From the NCBI RefSeq assembly GCF_014641075.1, contig NZ_BMHP01000002.1, forward strand, positions 1,892,472 to 1,956,471: a stretch of DNA of 64,000 nucleotides, given 5' to 3'. Below the pieces are notes generated by a model that was not told where the DNA came from, made no database searches, and saw only the letters and a program-made list of their open reading frames with translations. The translations under genes were made by a program, and so were the position numbers. The stretch's first letter is position 1. Each line of letters opens with the position of its first letter. Source of the stretch: Paenibacillus nasutitermitis. Lineage in GTDB: Bacteria > Bacillota > Bacilli > Paenibacillales > Paenibacillaceae. Below are positions 19,590 through 29,383 of the stretch, piece by piece.

Positions 19590-20108
19590 ATGAACCATAC
19601 ACAAACCAAACCAAACAAAAAGAAGAGAACGCTTTGGCTGATCAGTTGTGCAATTGCCCTTACCGTAATGGCCGGATGCGGCAGCGGTGATAACAATGAT
19701 ACGCCGGTTAATGGAGGATCTGCCAATCCCCCGGCCAACACGGACACTAATAACAATGGAAGCGTGACGGATCCCGATACGGCACTGCCTGATCCTGAAC
19801 CATCCGAACCATCGGATAACAACGGGACTGATGCAGACCCGGGAACGGAAGGCAATACACCGACAGATCCTGTTGAGGATAAAATATTGAAAGCTGAAGG
19901 TGAGTATGTCGGCGAAATAGACACGCATTCTGTGGAAATCAATATTGAAGGTACGGCGACCGTTTTTCAAGTGGACAACGAAGTGTCCAAGCAGCTTGCC
20001 GATATTAGCGATGATGCCAGTGTAATATTCGAATATGTTGAGAAAGAAACAGATGCGGGCGGCGAAAAGGTCAAGCAGCTGTGGCTGAAAAGCATTAAGC
20101 AAAAATAA
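19590..20108 (+). CDS. Putative lipoprotein with acidic low-complexity linker
   Basis: A 172-residue lipoprotein. A basic N-terminus is followed by a hydrophobic stretch and the lipobox VMAGC (cysteine near residue 28). A long linker rich in Asp, Asn, Pro, Thr and Gly (about 30-100) leads to a compact C-terminal domain of about 70 residues with alternating beta-like segments (GEYVGEID, SVEINIEG, ASVIFEYVE). ATG 19590 is chosen because AGGAGGTG lies eight bases upstream; the longer frame to 19524 has no such site. I do not recognise the folded domain and assign no function. Confidence 0.8.
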   Translation: MNHTQTKPNKKKRTLWLISCAIALTVMAGCGSGDNNDTPVNGGSANPPANTDTNNNGSVTDPDTALPDPEPSEPSDNNGTDADPGTEGNTPTDPVEDKILKAEGEYVGEIDTHSVEINIEGTATVFQVDNEVSKQLADISDDASVIFEYVEKETDAGGEKVKQLWLKSIKQK

Positions 20109-20196
20109 TCGCCCGTAAGACTGTCCGTGTAATAGCCGGCATTCCCGCGTCTGTATGACAGGGTGGATGGAACAAACGAAACGGAGGAGTCGTGAA

Positions 20197-21099
20197 ATGA
20201 AGGTAGCGGTGACTGGCGGAACCGGCTTTGTAGGCGGAAGGCTCGCAGATGCATTGCTGAGTCGTGGCGATGAAGTCATAATCATTTCCCGTTCGGCCGG
20301 CAACCGCCAGCAGGAGCGCGAGGGCCTCGTGCGCGTCACCTGGGACGAGCTTGCTGCTTCTGCCGGGCCGCTTGAGGGCTTACACGCGATTGTGAACCTG
20401 GCAGGAGAATCGATTAACCAAAAATGGACCGAAGAAGCCAAGCTGCAGATTCTGCAATCCCGGCTCGACGCTGCGGAGCAGGTTGGGAAGCTTGTTGCCT
20501 CTCTGAGGCAGATGCCTGGCGTAGTGGTGAATGCATCGGGCATTTCCATATACGGCACTTCGCGGGATGCCGCATTCGACGAGGAAAGTCCGATCCACGT
20601 TAACGATTTTCTGTCAGACGTTTCCCAGAAATGGGAAGCCGCTGCCGATCTGATTGACATCCCCCGTTTGGTCAAAGTCCGGGTTGGCGTGGTTCTTGCA
20701 CGCGATGACGGAGCTTTCCCCAAAATGGCGATGCCCTACCGACTGTTTGCCGGAGGCAAAATCGGGAGCGGGAAGCAGTGGCTGTCCTGGATTCATATTG
20801 AAGATATGGTCAGGCTGCTGCTCTTCTGCATCGACAATAATGAGCTGGAAGGCCCCGTCAATGCCAGTGCGCCCGAGCCGGTGACCAATGATGCTTTCGG
20901 ACGGGCGCTGGGGGCTGCTTTCCATAAGCCGCATTGGTTTCCGGTGCCGGCTTTCATGATGAAGATGATGTTTGGCGAGTTGTCTACCTTGCTGCTGGAA
21001 GGACAGCGGGCGCTTCCGCGCAAAGCGTTAAGCTGTGGTTTCGAATTCCGCTACCCGACCATCAAAAGCGCTATGGAGCAGCTGGCCAAGCATAAATAA
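20197..21099 (+). CDS. TIGR01777-family NAD(P)-dependent epimerase/dehydratase-like protein
   Basis: An extended short-chain dehydrogenase-like protein with the nucleotide-binding GGTGFVGGRLADALL at about residues 7-21, the family hallmarks NLAGESI.QKWT near 66-76 and ASGISIYGT near 110-118, and a C-terminal DUF1731-like segment. B. subtilis YfhF and E. coli YfcH are in this family; their substrate is unknown. ATG 20197 is preferred since GGAGGAG lies eight bases upstream. The gene stands alone, facing the Tad operon. Confidence 0.9.
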   Translation: MKVAVTGGTGFVGGRLADALLSRGDEVIIISRSAGNRQQEREGLVRVTWDELAASAGPLEGLHAIVNLAGESINQKWTEEAKLQILQSRLDAAEQVGKLVASLRQMPGVVVNASGISIYGTSRDAAFDEESPIHVNDFLSDVSQKWEAAADLIDIPRLVKVRVGVVLARDDGAFPKMAMPYRLFAGGKIGSGKQWLSWIHIEDMVRLLLFCIDNNELEGPVNASAPEPVTNDAFGRALGAAFHKPHWFPVPAFMMKMMFGELSTLLLEGQRALPRKALSCGFEFRYPTIKSAMEQLAKHK

Positions 21100-21132
21100 A
21101 GCCACGTTTGTGCCGCAAACCGCAATATCCTG

Positions 21133-22887
21133 TTAGCCGGTCCGAAATTTGTATTTCGGGCCTTTTTCGCCTGCTAGCTGAAGAATGTCGCCGGAGTGCA
21201 GCGGGTAGGCTTTATAAGGAATCATCATATCTCCATTCAATACGCTTCCGTTTCTTGAACCTACATCCTTGGCCGTCCATAAATCGCCGTCCGGATTCAG
21301 TTCCACATGAGAGCGGGATAAGCCCGATGACACATCCACATAATGCGCCGCATCCGCAGATCGTCCAATGACAAAACGTTCAGACTGCAACGGGATCCTA
21401 TCCTTTTGGCCATCTGCCTCCCTCTCCAGCCAAGGCACAGCCTGCCGCCCCTCCCCGGAAGCGGGAGGACCGTCACCCAGCAGTACGGTTGCATCCTGCT
21501 GACCCGCCATATTTCCGGGAGATATCGAATAGACGGCGGCTTTACCCGCTGACTTTGGGTTAATTTCTGCCTCCAGCCGACCAGCAGCTTGATGGAAGTA
21601 AGGGTTCCCTGCAATGACATCCACATGCCGCCTGGACGATTCTATTTCTGGCAGGATATCGTTTTTGTCCCAGCTTTCTTGAATCGTATTTACTATAGAA
21701 GGAGATGGACTAGGACTTGCAGCGGGCTGTGCTTTCAAGGCAGACAAACGTTTGGACCAGGAACTCATGCCGCTTTCGCCCAGTAACGAAGAATCCGGGA
21801 CAAACCCCTCTTCATCTTCCTGCCAGTTGCTTCCGTCTTGCCTTTCAAGTTCCGCTGCCTCAGGACCGCTTGCCCTGCGCTTGTAAAACAGCATCGCGGC
21901 TCCAGCCATTACGGTAAGTCCCAGGCTAATCAATAAACTCGCCCTTGACGGCGAAGCCAGATACAGATAACGCCATATCAGAGCAACAGCCACAATAAAC
22001 ACGGTAGCCGATATCCACGTCTTTCTGGAGGAATCAGCCTGCTTCTCTTCTTCGCCTTCCAACTGCGTGACCGCCAGCTCTTCTTCAGCAGTTGTTCCTA
22101 ATGCTTTGCCGCGTTCCTCCGTCCCAGCAGAGTCCCACGCTTGATGCTGCTTATTCGCAGCAAGGCGGCCCTCCTCCGGCTCAGGCTCCCCCCTAATTCC
22201 AGGCTTGCTGATGCGAATAACCGGCTGCTGCCGCGTATTCGGCTGAACGGAATGCTGACTAAAGCCTGCAGCCGTTCCTGTGGATGGGGCACGATCAGGA
22301 GTAGTAGAGTGGTTTTCCTGAATAAGGTTCAGCAGGGATTGCCGCAGTGTGTCCCACGTATCGAAATCCCCCCTCAAATGCTGAAAAATACGCTGCAGAC
22401 CGATGCCGTCCGGCTGCTCAATGTGGGCGACCCATCGGACAGCCATCGCCAGCACCGCTTCACCGGCTGATGGCAGAACGCCCTCGCCGCGAAGCGGGAG
22501 ATAGGCCAGACCGATATCCTGCCAGCTGTCCCCCACAAAAAGATATTGTTCATGCAACATGAATCCGGAAGACCGGAGCATATAATGCCGGCAATCGTCA
22601 AGAGCTTCCACAACGGCCAGCAGAAGCTGATAAAAGTCTTCCATCGAAAACGGCTGAGCCTGCAGTTTATGCAGCAGCATCCTTTTGCCGTTCAGCGGGT
22701 AGCGAAAGCTGACCTGCCCGTCGATATCAATCCATTCAACATGAAGCAGCTTCGGAATCTTATGCGCCTGCAGCATCTGGATCTCAATCTCATCCAACTG
22801 TTCGCGGGTAATCCCGGTTTCCCGGTCAACAATCATCTCATGCCCCCGGTTCATCGTAAAATCGATGCGTAACGTTTCCAATCCCAT
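21133..22887 (-). CDS. FHA-domain protein of the Tad operon (DUF6382-type N-terminus)
   Basis: A 584-residue protein and last gene of the Tad pilus operon. The N-terminal 190 residues match the DUF6382 type seen next to FHA domains in Firmicutes. An acidic linker follows, then two membrane segments (about 290-340), a second linker, and a C-terminal FHA domain (about 500-580) with GRS, SRSHVE and DVGSRNGS, the phosphothreonine-binding residues. This suggests coupling of pilus assembly to Ser/Thr kinase signalling, which is inference. ATG 22887 lies eight bases after GAGGAGG; the TTG two codons upstream is less likely. Confidence 0.87.
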   Translation of the reverse strand: MGLETLRIDFTMNRGHEMIVDRETGITREQLDEIEIQMLQAHKIPKLLHVEWIDIDGQVSFRYPLNGKRMLLHKLQAQPFSMEDFYQLLLAVVEALDDCRHYMLRSSGFMLHEQYLFVGDSWQDIGLAYLPLRGEGVLPSAGEAVLAMAVRWVAHIEQPDGIGLQRIFQHLRGDFDTWDTLRQSLLNLIQENHSTTPDRAPSTGTAAGFSQHSVQPNTRQQPVIRISKPGIRGEPEPEEGRLAANKQHQAWDSAGTEERGKALGTTAEEELAVTQLEGEEEKQADSSRKTWISATVFIVAVALIWRYLYLASPSRASLLISLGLTVMAGAAMLFYKRRASGPEAAELERQDGSNWQEDEEGFVPDSSLLGESGMSSWSKRLSALKAQPAASPSPSPSIVNTIQESWDKNDILPEIESSRRHVDVIAGNPYFHQAAGRLEAEINPKSAGKAAVYSISPGNMAGQQDATVLLGDGPPASGEGRQAVPWLEREADGQKDRIPLQSERFVIGRSADAAHYVDVSSGLSRSHVELNPDGDLWTAKDVGSRNGSVLNGDMMIPYKAYPLHSGDILQLAGEKGPKYKFRTG

Positions 22888-22906
22888 CCTCAATCCCTCC
22901 TCTCCC

Positions 22907-23425
22907 TTAAAAGCCGATCATCAGCCAAAACGTCAATGCTCCTGGTGCGACTGCAAGCATAAACGGAAACCGCAGGCCTTCCGCCGCCAGTTCCCTGATT
23001 GACTCCCGCTTTCGCCCTACGGCAGGAATAAAAAAGGAATATAGCCAAGCTTTCAGACGGCGTCCGAATTTCCCGTTAAAGAACAATAAGACAGCTCCCA
23101 CCGCGCCGGCATACAAAATAGCGTACATGAATACCTGGACAACCGCAGCCGCGCCGATCCATGCCCCAAGAGCACCGAACAGCTTCACGTCGCCGGCGCC
23201 GATCCCTTTCAACAGATATATCGCGAGCAGCGGCAGAAAACCCGCCGCTGCACCCAGCAGCGAATGATAAACACCTTCGAGGCCGCTGCAAACCAGGTGA
23301 AACATGCAGCCTGCCGCAAAAAAAGATACCGTCAGCATATTAGGAATTCGCATCGCTCTGATGTCGCTGATGAATGCGGCAGCCAACAGCAGAGCAGCCG
23401 CGCTGCTGGAAATCATGGTTTCCAT
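22907..23425 (-). CDS. A24-family prepilin peptidase (TadV/CpaA-like)
   Basis: Membrane aspartyl protease that processes Flp-type prepilins. In this 172-residue short form the two catalytic aspartates sit in SDIRAMRIPN (about residues 19-28) and in the GIGAGDVKLFGALGAW block (about 75-90), the classic GxGD context. ATG 23425 is supported by GGAGGGG upstream; the long upstream frame would overlap the preceding gene. It is placed between a TadE-like gene and the FHA gene. Confidence 0.93.
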   Translation of the reverse strand: METMISSSAAALLLAAAFISDIRAMRIPNMLTVSFFAAGCMFHLVCSGLEGVYHSLLGAAAGFLPLLAIYLLKGIGAGDVKLFGALGAWIGAAAVVQVFMYAILYAGAVGAVLLFFNGKFGRRLKAWLYSFFIPAVGRKRESIRELAAEGLRFPFMLAVAPGALTFWLMIGF

Positions 23426-23457
23426 CTTGCAATGCCCCTCCATCCCTTTATCTAGGT

Positions 23458-24423
23458 TTAACTTGTCTTCTTTTGCACCACAAAATGTCGTGTCACTTTC
23501 GTACCATCGTCCGCGGTTATCGTCAGCTCCCAAACGCCCGGTGTCGTATTGCCCGATACCAGCCACTGCCAGGACACCTTGCCTTCGGAGTCAGCCGTAG
23601 CAGTGCCCAGATGCTTCGCTTGGCTGCGTCCGCTCTTATAATGGATAACCAGATCCAGCGTGCGCCCTGGATCAGTCTGCACGACCAGACGAGCCTGGCG
23701 CCCCGGCCTCAGCGGGTCGGGCTCTATGGAAACAATCAGCACCAATGCCTGTGCCGTTTCTCCCCCCTCCGTCTCCCCCCGCTTAGCCGGAACCGCATCG
23801 CTGACCCATACCCGCTCCTCAGCCTGATCCTTAAGCACAATCGTTTTCTTGGTGAATGGAAAGCCGAGCTTGAATGTATATTCCGCTTCGATACGAAGAT
23901 ATGGTTCCGTTTTGTGTTCCAAATCCGGGAGGGAAAGAAGACTTAGCTTCAATAGCTCCGGGTCCAGAATGGATTGATCCGCCTCACGCCGCAGCATCGG
24001 CTCCACAACAGCCCGGGCAACCTCAGTCGCAACCGCATTTTCTACAGGTTTCCAATCTCCCGTCAAGACAGAAGACATCAGCAGTCCCGCCGGCGAAGGG
24101 AGCCATTCCTGCAGCTTGTCGGCGATAAGGGTTATACCCGGCAAAGGCGGCTGACGGGAAGAAGACGGCTCGTCTGACGGCAGATGCTCCGAGACATAAG
24201 CGGAAGCAAGCTGAACAGGACGGATATTGGCCGCAGCCTGCCGGACCGTTTGCGATGCCGCTCCATGGAGCGCCATCTGTACAGCGCACAACTGGATCAA
24301 GCAAATAAAGAAAATAATAACCATGAGCACGATTGGCATAATGAGTGCTGCCTCCAGCGCTATGCTTCCCGACTCCCCCTGACGCTTACTGGTACGACCA
24401 GCCAATTGTTTTAGTCGCTTCAT
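23458..24423 (-). CDS. TadE-family pilus-associated protein
   Basis: A 321-residue protein starting with a basic stretch and the TadE-type hydrophobic segment GSIALEAALIMPIVLMVIIF (about residues 19-38), which resembles a prepilin-like N-terminus. The rest is extracytoplasmic, ending in an immunoglobulin-like region (about 235-318) with VSWQW...WELTITADDGTKV. The start overlaps the end of the upstream gene by 38 bases, suggesting coupled translation. It is probably a minor pilin or assembly factor. Confidence 0.85.
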   Translation of the reverse strand: MKRLKQLAGRTSKRQGESGSIALEAALIMPIVLMVIIFFICLIQLCAVQMALHGAASQTVRQAAANIRPVQLASAYVSEHLPSDEPSSSRQPPLPGITLIADKLQEWLPSPAGLLMSSVLTGDWKPVENAVATEVARAVVEPMLRREADQSILDPELLKLSLLSLPDLEHKTEPYLRIEAEYTFKLGFPFTKKTIVLKDQAEERVWVSDAVPAKRGETEGGETAQALVLIVSIEPDPLRPGRQARLVVQTDPGRTLDLVIHYKSGRSQAKHLGTATADSEGKVSWQWLVSGNTTPGVWELTITADDGTKVTRHFVVQKKTS

Positions 24424-26620
24424 AGCGGCCGCCCTTCACCTTTCCATTCAATAATCCAAGTACCGTAAAGCTTCTCATCAGCCCCGGCAGAAACCATACA
24501 TTCACCGATGCGCTCAACTCGCCAGTCAGGCCTGTGGACGTGCCAGCCAATATGACTTCCGTATTCTGCTCAATAACGGCAATCGTCCGGGAGGTCCGTT
24601 TCTCGCTGTTTCCATGCAGCAGCAGAAAGACGCGCAAATAATCAAGGTAAGTCAGATTCGTAGAAACATACTTCGATAAAGGAGTCGTCCCTTCTTTGGC
24701 AAGCATCATCATATCTGCTATGGATTTTTCCAAGCCATACAGCAAAGCTGCTGCAAGTACAAGCAGCGGATGGCCCATGCCTTTGCACTCGACCAGCCCT
24801 TCCATCGTCCTGACAGCCAGACGGACACCAAAAATTTCGCCGTATGCCGCAGCAATATTGGCGGCCGGATCATGGAATCCATATAGAATGTACTCTATCT
24901 CCTGGTTGCCCAAAGCTAGAGAATCTGAAAACCCGCTATCGCCTGTGCTTTTCATCATCGACTCAAAGTTCTTAGGATCATAAGCATTGAAGCGGTGTAC
25001 GATGTATTCATTCATATAAAGAGGATCGCGAATGCCTGTCAGCATATCAGCCATCCCCGAGAATATCGAACCCATCCCGCTCATAGATGCCGAAGCCGCA
25101 TCATGAGGATCTTCCGTTGCCTCCTCCCCCGAGATCGCTTCGTCTGCCCCCAGCTCATTAAAGAGAAGATTGGCCTCAAAGCGCTGCTTCACCTCATCGA
25201 AAGCTTGTTGATGCTCCGACTGACCGGATTCGCTCATCCCTTTCATCCAGCCGCGCACCTCATTCCACTTTGATTTGGCTTCTCTCTCTTTCTCCTTTCG
25301 CTGCTCGTCCGAGGACTGACGCTCATTCAACCCGTCAGCTCTTGCCTTGATCACGACTCCAGGACGAATATAATCATCTGCATACTGATTAAAGGCTTGC
25401 TGCAGTCTTTCAGCGCTTCCGGACATCATTGCGCCAGAACCCGGGTTGGAGAGAGCAGCCGAAACACCGCTTTGAAAGCCTGCCGTTCCGGCATTAAATG
25501 AGTTGAATTTGCGAGTTTGAGCGGTAACTTCCTCTTTATAACCAGCAAACCACTCCGACGGAAGGATCATATCCTGCGCGGCCTGCCTGACCTCCTGCAG
25601 CTGCGATGCAGGAGCCGAAGCCCCGGAGGCTGGCTGATCGTTGCTTTGCTCCCCGCTGATCAGGTCATACCCGGTATTGTCCCGATTATCCTGCAGCCGT
25701 TGAATGACAGCACTCATTTCATCATTGCATCGCCGGGCTTCCTCCAGCTGCTCAAGGGCTTCCGGTTCCAATTCCCGATGACGAATCAACGCATTGCTGC
25801 TTTTATGGGCCAAATCATTGGAGACCGCCCTGGCAGTCATAGCGTATGAACCTATCTCCAGCGAATATTTCGGCCTTGCTCCTGCAGGGGGCGCAGAATC
25901 ATGCGCAATCCAACCCAGATATGATCCATACCCCGAAACAATTCCCGCTACCGCACCGCCTGATTGACCCATACCGCCTACTGCCAATAAGCCATCCATC
26001 TCCTGTTCCGCAGCACGCGCCGATTTCCGCTGCAGCTCAAGCGTCTTCTCCAGATGCTTCTCCCTCTTGTCATAGAGTTTGCGTACCTCTTCAAGCACCT
26101 CGACGGAAGTTGAAGCCTCCTTCATCGCTTCCGCCAAAGGGGCGAACTTGGAAACCACTTCGAGCGCAAAGTCGACAGGGGCTTTGTATTTCATCTCTTC
26201 CAGCACCTGCCGCTTAAACACCGCGTGGGTGCCGAGAACCTCGTAGCTGTTCACATGAGCATCCACCGGCTTGATACGCAGCATTTGGAAGGCATCATCA
26301 TTATCCATCCAGTTGTTCTCTGCAACATGACGGAATATTTCATTTCGATCAGTGCCGCCCGCACCAAACAATCCGTATTGCTCGTACAGCTGGTTATCAT
26401 AAGCGGACAGCGTTGAGCGGATGCCCGATTGGGCGGCAACCTCCAGCTGCTTGTGAAAGGCGGCAATTCGGGCATAGTCAATCAATAGGGAGGTCAGCAG
26501 CAGAATCCCTGCTGTAGCGACAACCAAATAAACAGACACAGCACCGTCCTCGCGTAAGAATAATCCGCCCGTGTGTTTGTCCAGCCGCGTACTAGGTGAA
26601 TGCTTTCCGATGACCGACAC
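24386..26620 (-). CDS. Large TadG/DUF5702-like extracellular protein of the Tad operon
   Basis: A 744-residue protein with one N-terminal membrane segment (about residues 27-48, DGAVSVYLVVATAGILLL) preceded by charged residues, then a long extracytoplasmic region with helical, coiled-coil-like stretches (about 180-290 and 430-470). Position and topology fit the TadG-like proteins of Firmicute Tad loci (DUF5702 type). Start choice is odd: the in-frame GTG at 26620 is embedded in the Shine-Dalgarno AAAGGAGGTG, and no ATG, GTG or TTG stands at normal spacing, so a non-standard start three codons on is possible. The function is presumably surface-exposed pilus base or adhesion. Confidence 0.8.
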   Translation of the reverse strand: MSVIGKHSPSTRLDKHTGGLFLREDGAVSVYLVVATAGILLLTSLLIDYARIAAFHKQLEVAAQSGIRSTLSAYDNQLYEQYGLFGAGGTDRNEIFRHVAENNWMDNDDAFQMLRIKPVDAHVNSYEVLGTHAVFKRQVLEEMKYKAPVDFALEVVSKFAPLAEAMKEASTSVEVLEEVRKLYDKREKHLEKTLELQRKSARAAEQEMDGLLAVGGMGQSGGAVAGIVSGYGSYLGWIAHDSAPPAGARPKYSLEIGSYAMTARAVSNDLAHKSSNALIRHRELEPEALEQLEEARRCNDEMSAVIQRLQDNRDNTGYDLISGEQSNDQPASGASAPASQLQEVRQAAQDMILPSEWFAGYKEEVTAQTRKFNSFNAGTAGFQSGVSAALSNPGSGAMMSGSAERLQQAFNQYADDYIRPGVVIKARADGLNERQSSDEQRKEKEREAKSKWNEVRGWMKGMSESGQSEHQQAFDEVKQRFEANLLFNELGADEAISGEEATEDPHDAASASMSGMGSIFSGMADMLTGIRDPLYMNEYIVHRFNAYDPKNFESMMKSTGDSGFSDSLALGNQEIEYILYGFHDPAANIAAAYGEIFGVRLAVRTMEGLVECKGMGHPLLVLAAALLYGLEKSIADMMMLAKEGTTPLSKYVSTNLTYLDYLRVFLLLHGNSEKRTSRTIAVIEQNTEVILAGTSTGLTGELSASVNVWFLPGLMRSFTVLGLLNGKVKGGRYEATKTIGWSYQ

Positions 26621-26658
26621 CTCCTTTGGCAGCCCGATAAATCTCTGGTTTTTATAAG

Positions 26659-27381
26659 TTATTGCTTTTGCTTGGAACGTTTATCAAGCACCGCTGCGGC
26701 TTGCTTTCGCTTGGATTCGCCGCCGGGTTCCCGCTCAAACTTGGCTGTATAATACCGGACCAGATCGACATTGCGAATCAGCTCTACCGGATCGACAATT
26801 TCCGCTGAACTGGCGGCTCGGGGCTCGGAATGACCTAGCATCAGCTCCAAAGGACGGATAGACAAGGGCTGCCGCAGCTTGACCCCGATTCCCTTCTGCA
26901 GCAACCCGTAGGAGTAGCTCATTTCGCCTTCGAACGGCCGCGGAATCCGCTTCGCTGTCCTGCTCAGTTTGAGCGCTGGAAGGGAGCTTGGAGAATCATC
27001 AATCCGGTCCCCGCCGCTTGTCTCGCCGGCACTTTCATCGATGTCGCCTATCTGTACGGTATACCCGCCGCTGGCAGGACTTCCATCGAATCCAAACAAC
27101 GACTTCAGAGCGCCGTTATCTGAAATCCGCCAATACAAGCCATCATAATTCCCTGTCTGGCCCATGCCGCTTAATGGATCACGATAGCTGTTATCCCAGC
27201 GGAATGCTGCCCGTTCCGCCGAGATGGACGCCGCATCGTAAAGCACGACCTTCTGATACATATACATGCTCAGCAGGATCAAGGTCAGAAGCGCGAAGAA
27301 GATCGCCGGAAACACCATGGATGCTTCCAGCGTGAAGCTTCCTTCCTCGTTCCTCAGCCAGCGCCGGATCCGGCTATTCAT
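26659..27381 (-). CDS. TadE-like minor pilin
   Basis: A 240-residue protein with the TadE motif EGSFTLEASMVFPAIFFALL at about residues 13-32, followed by an extracytoplasmic region ending in a very basic Lys/Arg/Gln tail. Its ATG overlaps the stop of the Flp1 pilin gene by eight bases without its own good Shine-Dalgarno, so translation is probably coupled to the pilin. It is a likely minor pilin or assembly partner. Confidence 0.87.
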   Translation of the reverse strand: MNSRIRRWLRNEEGSFTLEASMVFPAIFFALLTLILLSMYMYQKVVLYDAASISAERAAFRWDNSYRDPLSGMGQTGNYDGLYWRISDNGALKSLFGFDGSPASGGYTVQIGDIDESAGETSGGDRIDDSPSSLPALKLSRTAKRIPRPFEGEMSYSYGLLQKGIGVKLRQPLSIRPLELMLGHSEPRAASSAEIVDPVELIRNVDLVRYYTAKFEREPGGESKRKQAAAVLDKRSKQKQ

Positions 27382-27562
27382 TAAAGATTTCGTTTGCTTT
27401 GTTATCCGCTTCGCCCATCAGATCTCTCAGCAGTCCAATAATCCAATCCTTGAACAGCAGCGCCAATATAATAATGACGGCAATAATGAGTACAATTTCC
27501 AATGTGCCGATTCCTTCATCTTCTTGCCAGAATTTACGAATACCGCTCCATTGTTTTTCCAT
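27374..27562 (-). CDS. Flp1-family type IVb pilin
   Basis: Major pilin candidate: 62 residues with an acidic patch (EDEGIGTLE), then a hydrophobic helix (IVLIIAVIIILALLF) and an amphipathic C-terminus. The glycine-x-x-x-glutamate pattern of the processing site is GIGTLE, near residues 17-22, and matches Flp prepilins. The AAAGGAG site lies eight bases before ATG. The gene follows the TadABC machinery and precedes TadE-like genes. Confidence 0.93.
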   Translation of the reverse strand: MEKQWSGIRKFWQEDEGIGTLEIVLIIAVIIILALLFKDWIIGLLRDLMGEADNKANEIFNE

Positions 27563-27646
27563 TTTTGTTTTTCTCCTTTTGTTAGATTGCAGCGTAACCG
27601 CATTCTATTGATAGTTGATTTCATTCACTGGTGGCTTCTTTGCCTA

Positions 27647-28528
27647 TTAGCCGCCCATCAGCATGACTGCCGGTGAGGCGACAAGAATCATCAGAATCAG
27701 AAAGATCCCGACAAGTGGAAACACTAGCTTGGAAGATGCTTCTTCGCCAAGGGATCTGGCAACCGCTTTGCGTTTGTCCCACAACGTATAGGATAGTTCC
27801 TGTAGGGATAATGCGAGCCTGTCCCCGCCGCGGCGGTAATTGAGCAGCAGGGTCGTTGTAAACAGTGATACCTCCTGTACCGCACAGCGTCTGCTGAAGG
27901 CCTCCATGGCAGAAGCAAACGACTCCCCATTCCGGATGCCTTCATTTGCCCTCCGGAGCTCTTCAATAAGCGTGCCCGCCTGTTTATCGTCTCCCCGCCT
28001 AGCACAACGTTGTAGCGCCCGCTGCACCGTTTCCCCTGCGCCAAGCAAAAGCATGAGCTTGCTGATGACTTCAGGAAGCATCAGCAGGATCTCCCGTTTG
28101 CGCCGCTCAACCTTGCTTCGGGCATCCCTCCACTTGGCGGCAGGGATACCCACGCCAAGCAAAGCGCCGATCAGCAGCAGCGCATTTTCTCCGCTGAGCA
28201 GGCACAGCCAGCAGCTGGCCGTCAGAGCCAAATAACCGGTTCCCACGGAGAAGGCAAGAGAAAGTCTTGTCGATTCAATGGTCCAGCCGGTTCCTCCCAG
28301 AATGAGAAGCTTGCCGTGCAAGCCAGTCAGCTGTGTCTGTGTCCGGTCCCATACCCCTGACTTGTCCAGAAGCAAATAGAACGGCTTTATCAGCAGGTTT
28401 CTGTTGTTGGGCGTATCCAGAGAAGTTTGACCGGTCAAGGCGGCGGCGTAGTGCTTGTTTTGTTTGCCGGACAGGATGAATGCTGCAGCCCACACCATGG
28501 TAAGCGCTGCTCCGATCAGCAGGATCAT
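27647..28528 (-). CDS. tadC: Type II secretion F-family membrane protein TadC
   Basis: Inner-membrane platform protein of the Flp pilus. The 293-residue product has an N-terminal membrane segment, a pair of segments near 100-145 and a C-terminal one, with a GspF-like cytoplasmic domain containing EVISKLMLLLGAGETVQRAL. ATG 28528 fits AGGAGG at 11 bases; the GTG at 28537 almost abuts that site. Confidence 0.9.
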   Translation of the reverse strand: MILLIGAALTMVWAAAFILSGKQNKHYAAALTGQTSLDTPNNRNLLIKPFYLLLDKSGVWDRTQTQLTGLHGKLLILGGTGWTIESTRLSLAFSVGTGYLALTASCWLCLLSGENALLLIGALLGVGIPAAKWRDARSKVERRKREILLMLPEVISKLMLLLGAGETVQRALQRCARRGDDKQAGTLIEELRRANEGIRNGESFASAMEAFSRRCAVQEVSLFTTTLLLNYRRGGDRLALSLQELSYTLWDKRKAVARSLGEEASSKLVFPLVGIFLILMILVASPAVMLMGG

Positions 28529-28543
28529 GATCGTCACTCCCTC

Positions 28544-29383
28544 CTACATGCGGATATCCATAATTTTCGTCATCATCCAATAACACAAATTCAAGAGCAG
28601 CAAGGACACCGTCAACAGAACATAACCCATTCCGCCATATAGGGGCTCCATATATTCGGGAGCGGCGAAACCGAGAAACGCAAGAAAAATGAAAGGGACC
28701 GCCATCATGATGCGCGACTCATAACGTTTCTGGGCGAGCATCACAGCAATATCCTGCTGGATATCCAGCTTTTCTCCAATGGTTTGGGAAGTTCGGCGGA
28801 TTACCTCAACCAGATCGCCTCCCGATCGCTTGCAGGTTGTAAATACATCAACAAATTGGGCGATATCGTCGATTCCGGCTCTATGGCTCAAGTCCTCAAG
28901 CGCATGCTCCAGCGGCTCTCCATAAACCATGCGCGTCCGGATAATCTCAAATTCAACGAGCACCTCGGTTTTGGGATCGGGATACAGCAGACGCAAATCG
29001 TCGAGCGCCGTAACAAAGGCGTTCTCCACGGAACGTCCTGCTGCCAGTGACGATGTGACCGAGAATAACGCTTCTTTAAACTGCAGCGTCAGCCTGAGCC
29101 TCCGTTTGACAAGAAGCGTTCTGCGGCTGAATCGCGGGGCGATCAGGCCAGCCACTGACAGAATCAGCGCCACGATGACAGAATGGTAGAATAGATAGGC
29201 GGCTGTGAATAAGAGCCCCCCTCCCGCAAGAGCGGCATAAACGAACTGACGTCTGCTCAAATGATAGTGAGAATAATCCGTCAAACCTGCTCCCCCCTGC
29301 GCCTTGCCAACACGGGAAGCCTCCTGTGGCCAACCAAGCCATGCCAATAAGCGTCCGTCTTTTTTTGCTGCTCTTTGCTTCAT
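28544..29383 (-). CDS. tadB: Type II secretion F-family membrane protein TadB
   Basis: Second platform protein of the Flp pilus, 279 residues with paired membrane segments near 50-85 and at the C-terminus and a central GspF domain (EALFSVTSSLAAGRSVENAF, then CKRSGGDLVEVIRRTS). The ATG overlaps the tadA stop as ATGA and follows GGGGAGGAGG. The longer frame to 29434 would run into tadA. Confidence 0.92.
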   Translation of the reverse strand: MKQRAAKKDGRLLAWLGWPQEASRVGKAQGGAGLTDYSHYHLSRRQFVYAALAGGGLLFTAAYLFYHSVIVALILSVAGLIAPRFSRRTLLVKRRLRLTLQFKEALFSVTSSLAAGRSVENAFVTALDDLRLLYPDPKTEVLVEFEIIRTRMVYGEPLEHALEDLSHRAGIDDIAQFVDVFTTCKRSGGDLVEVIRRTSQTIGEKLDIQQDIAVMLAQKRYESRIMMAVPFIFLAFLGFAAPEYMEPLYGGMGYVLLTVSLLLLNLCYWMMTKIMDIRM

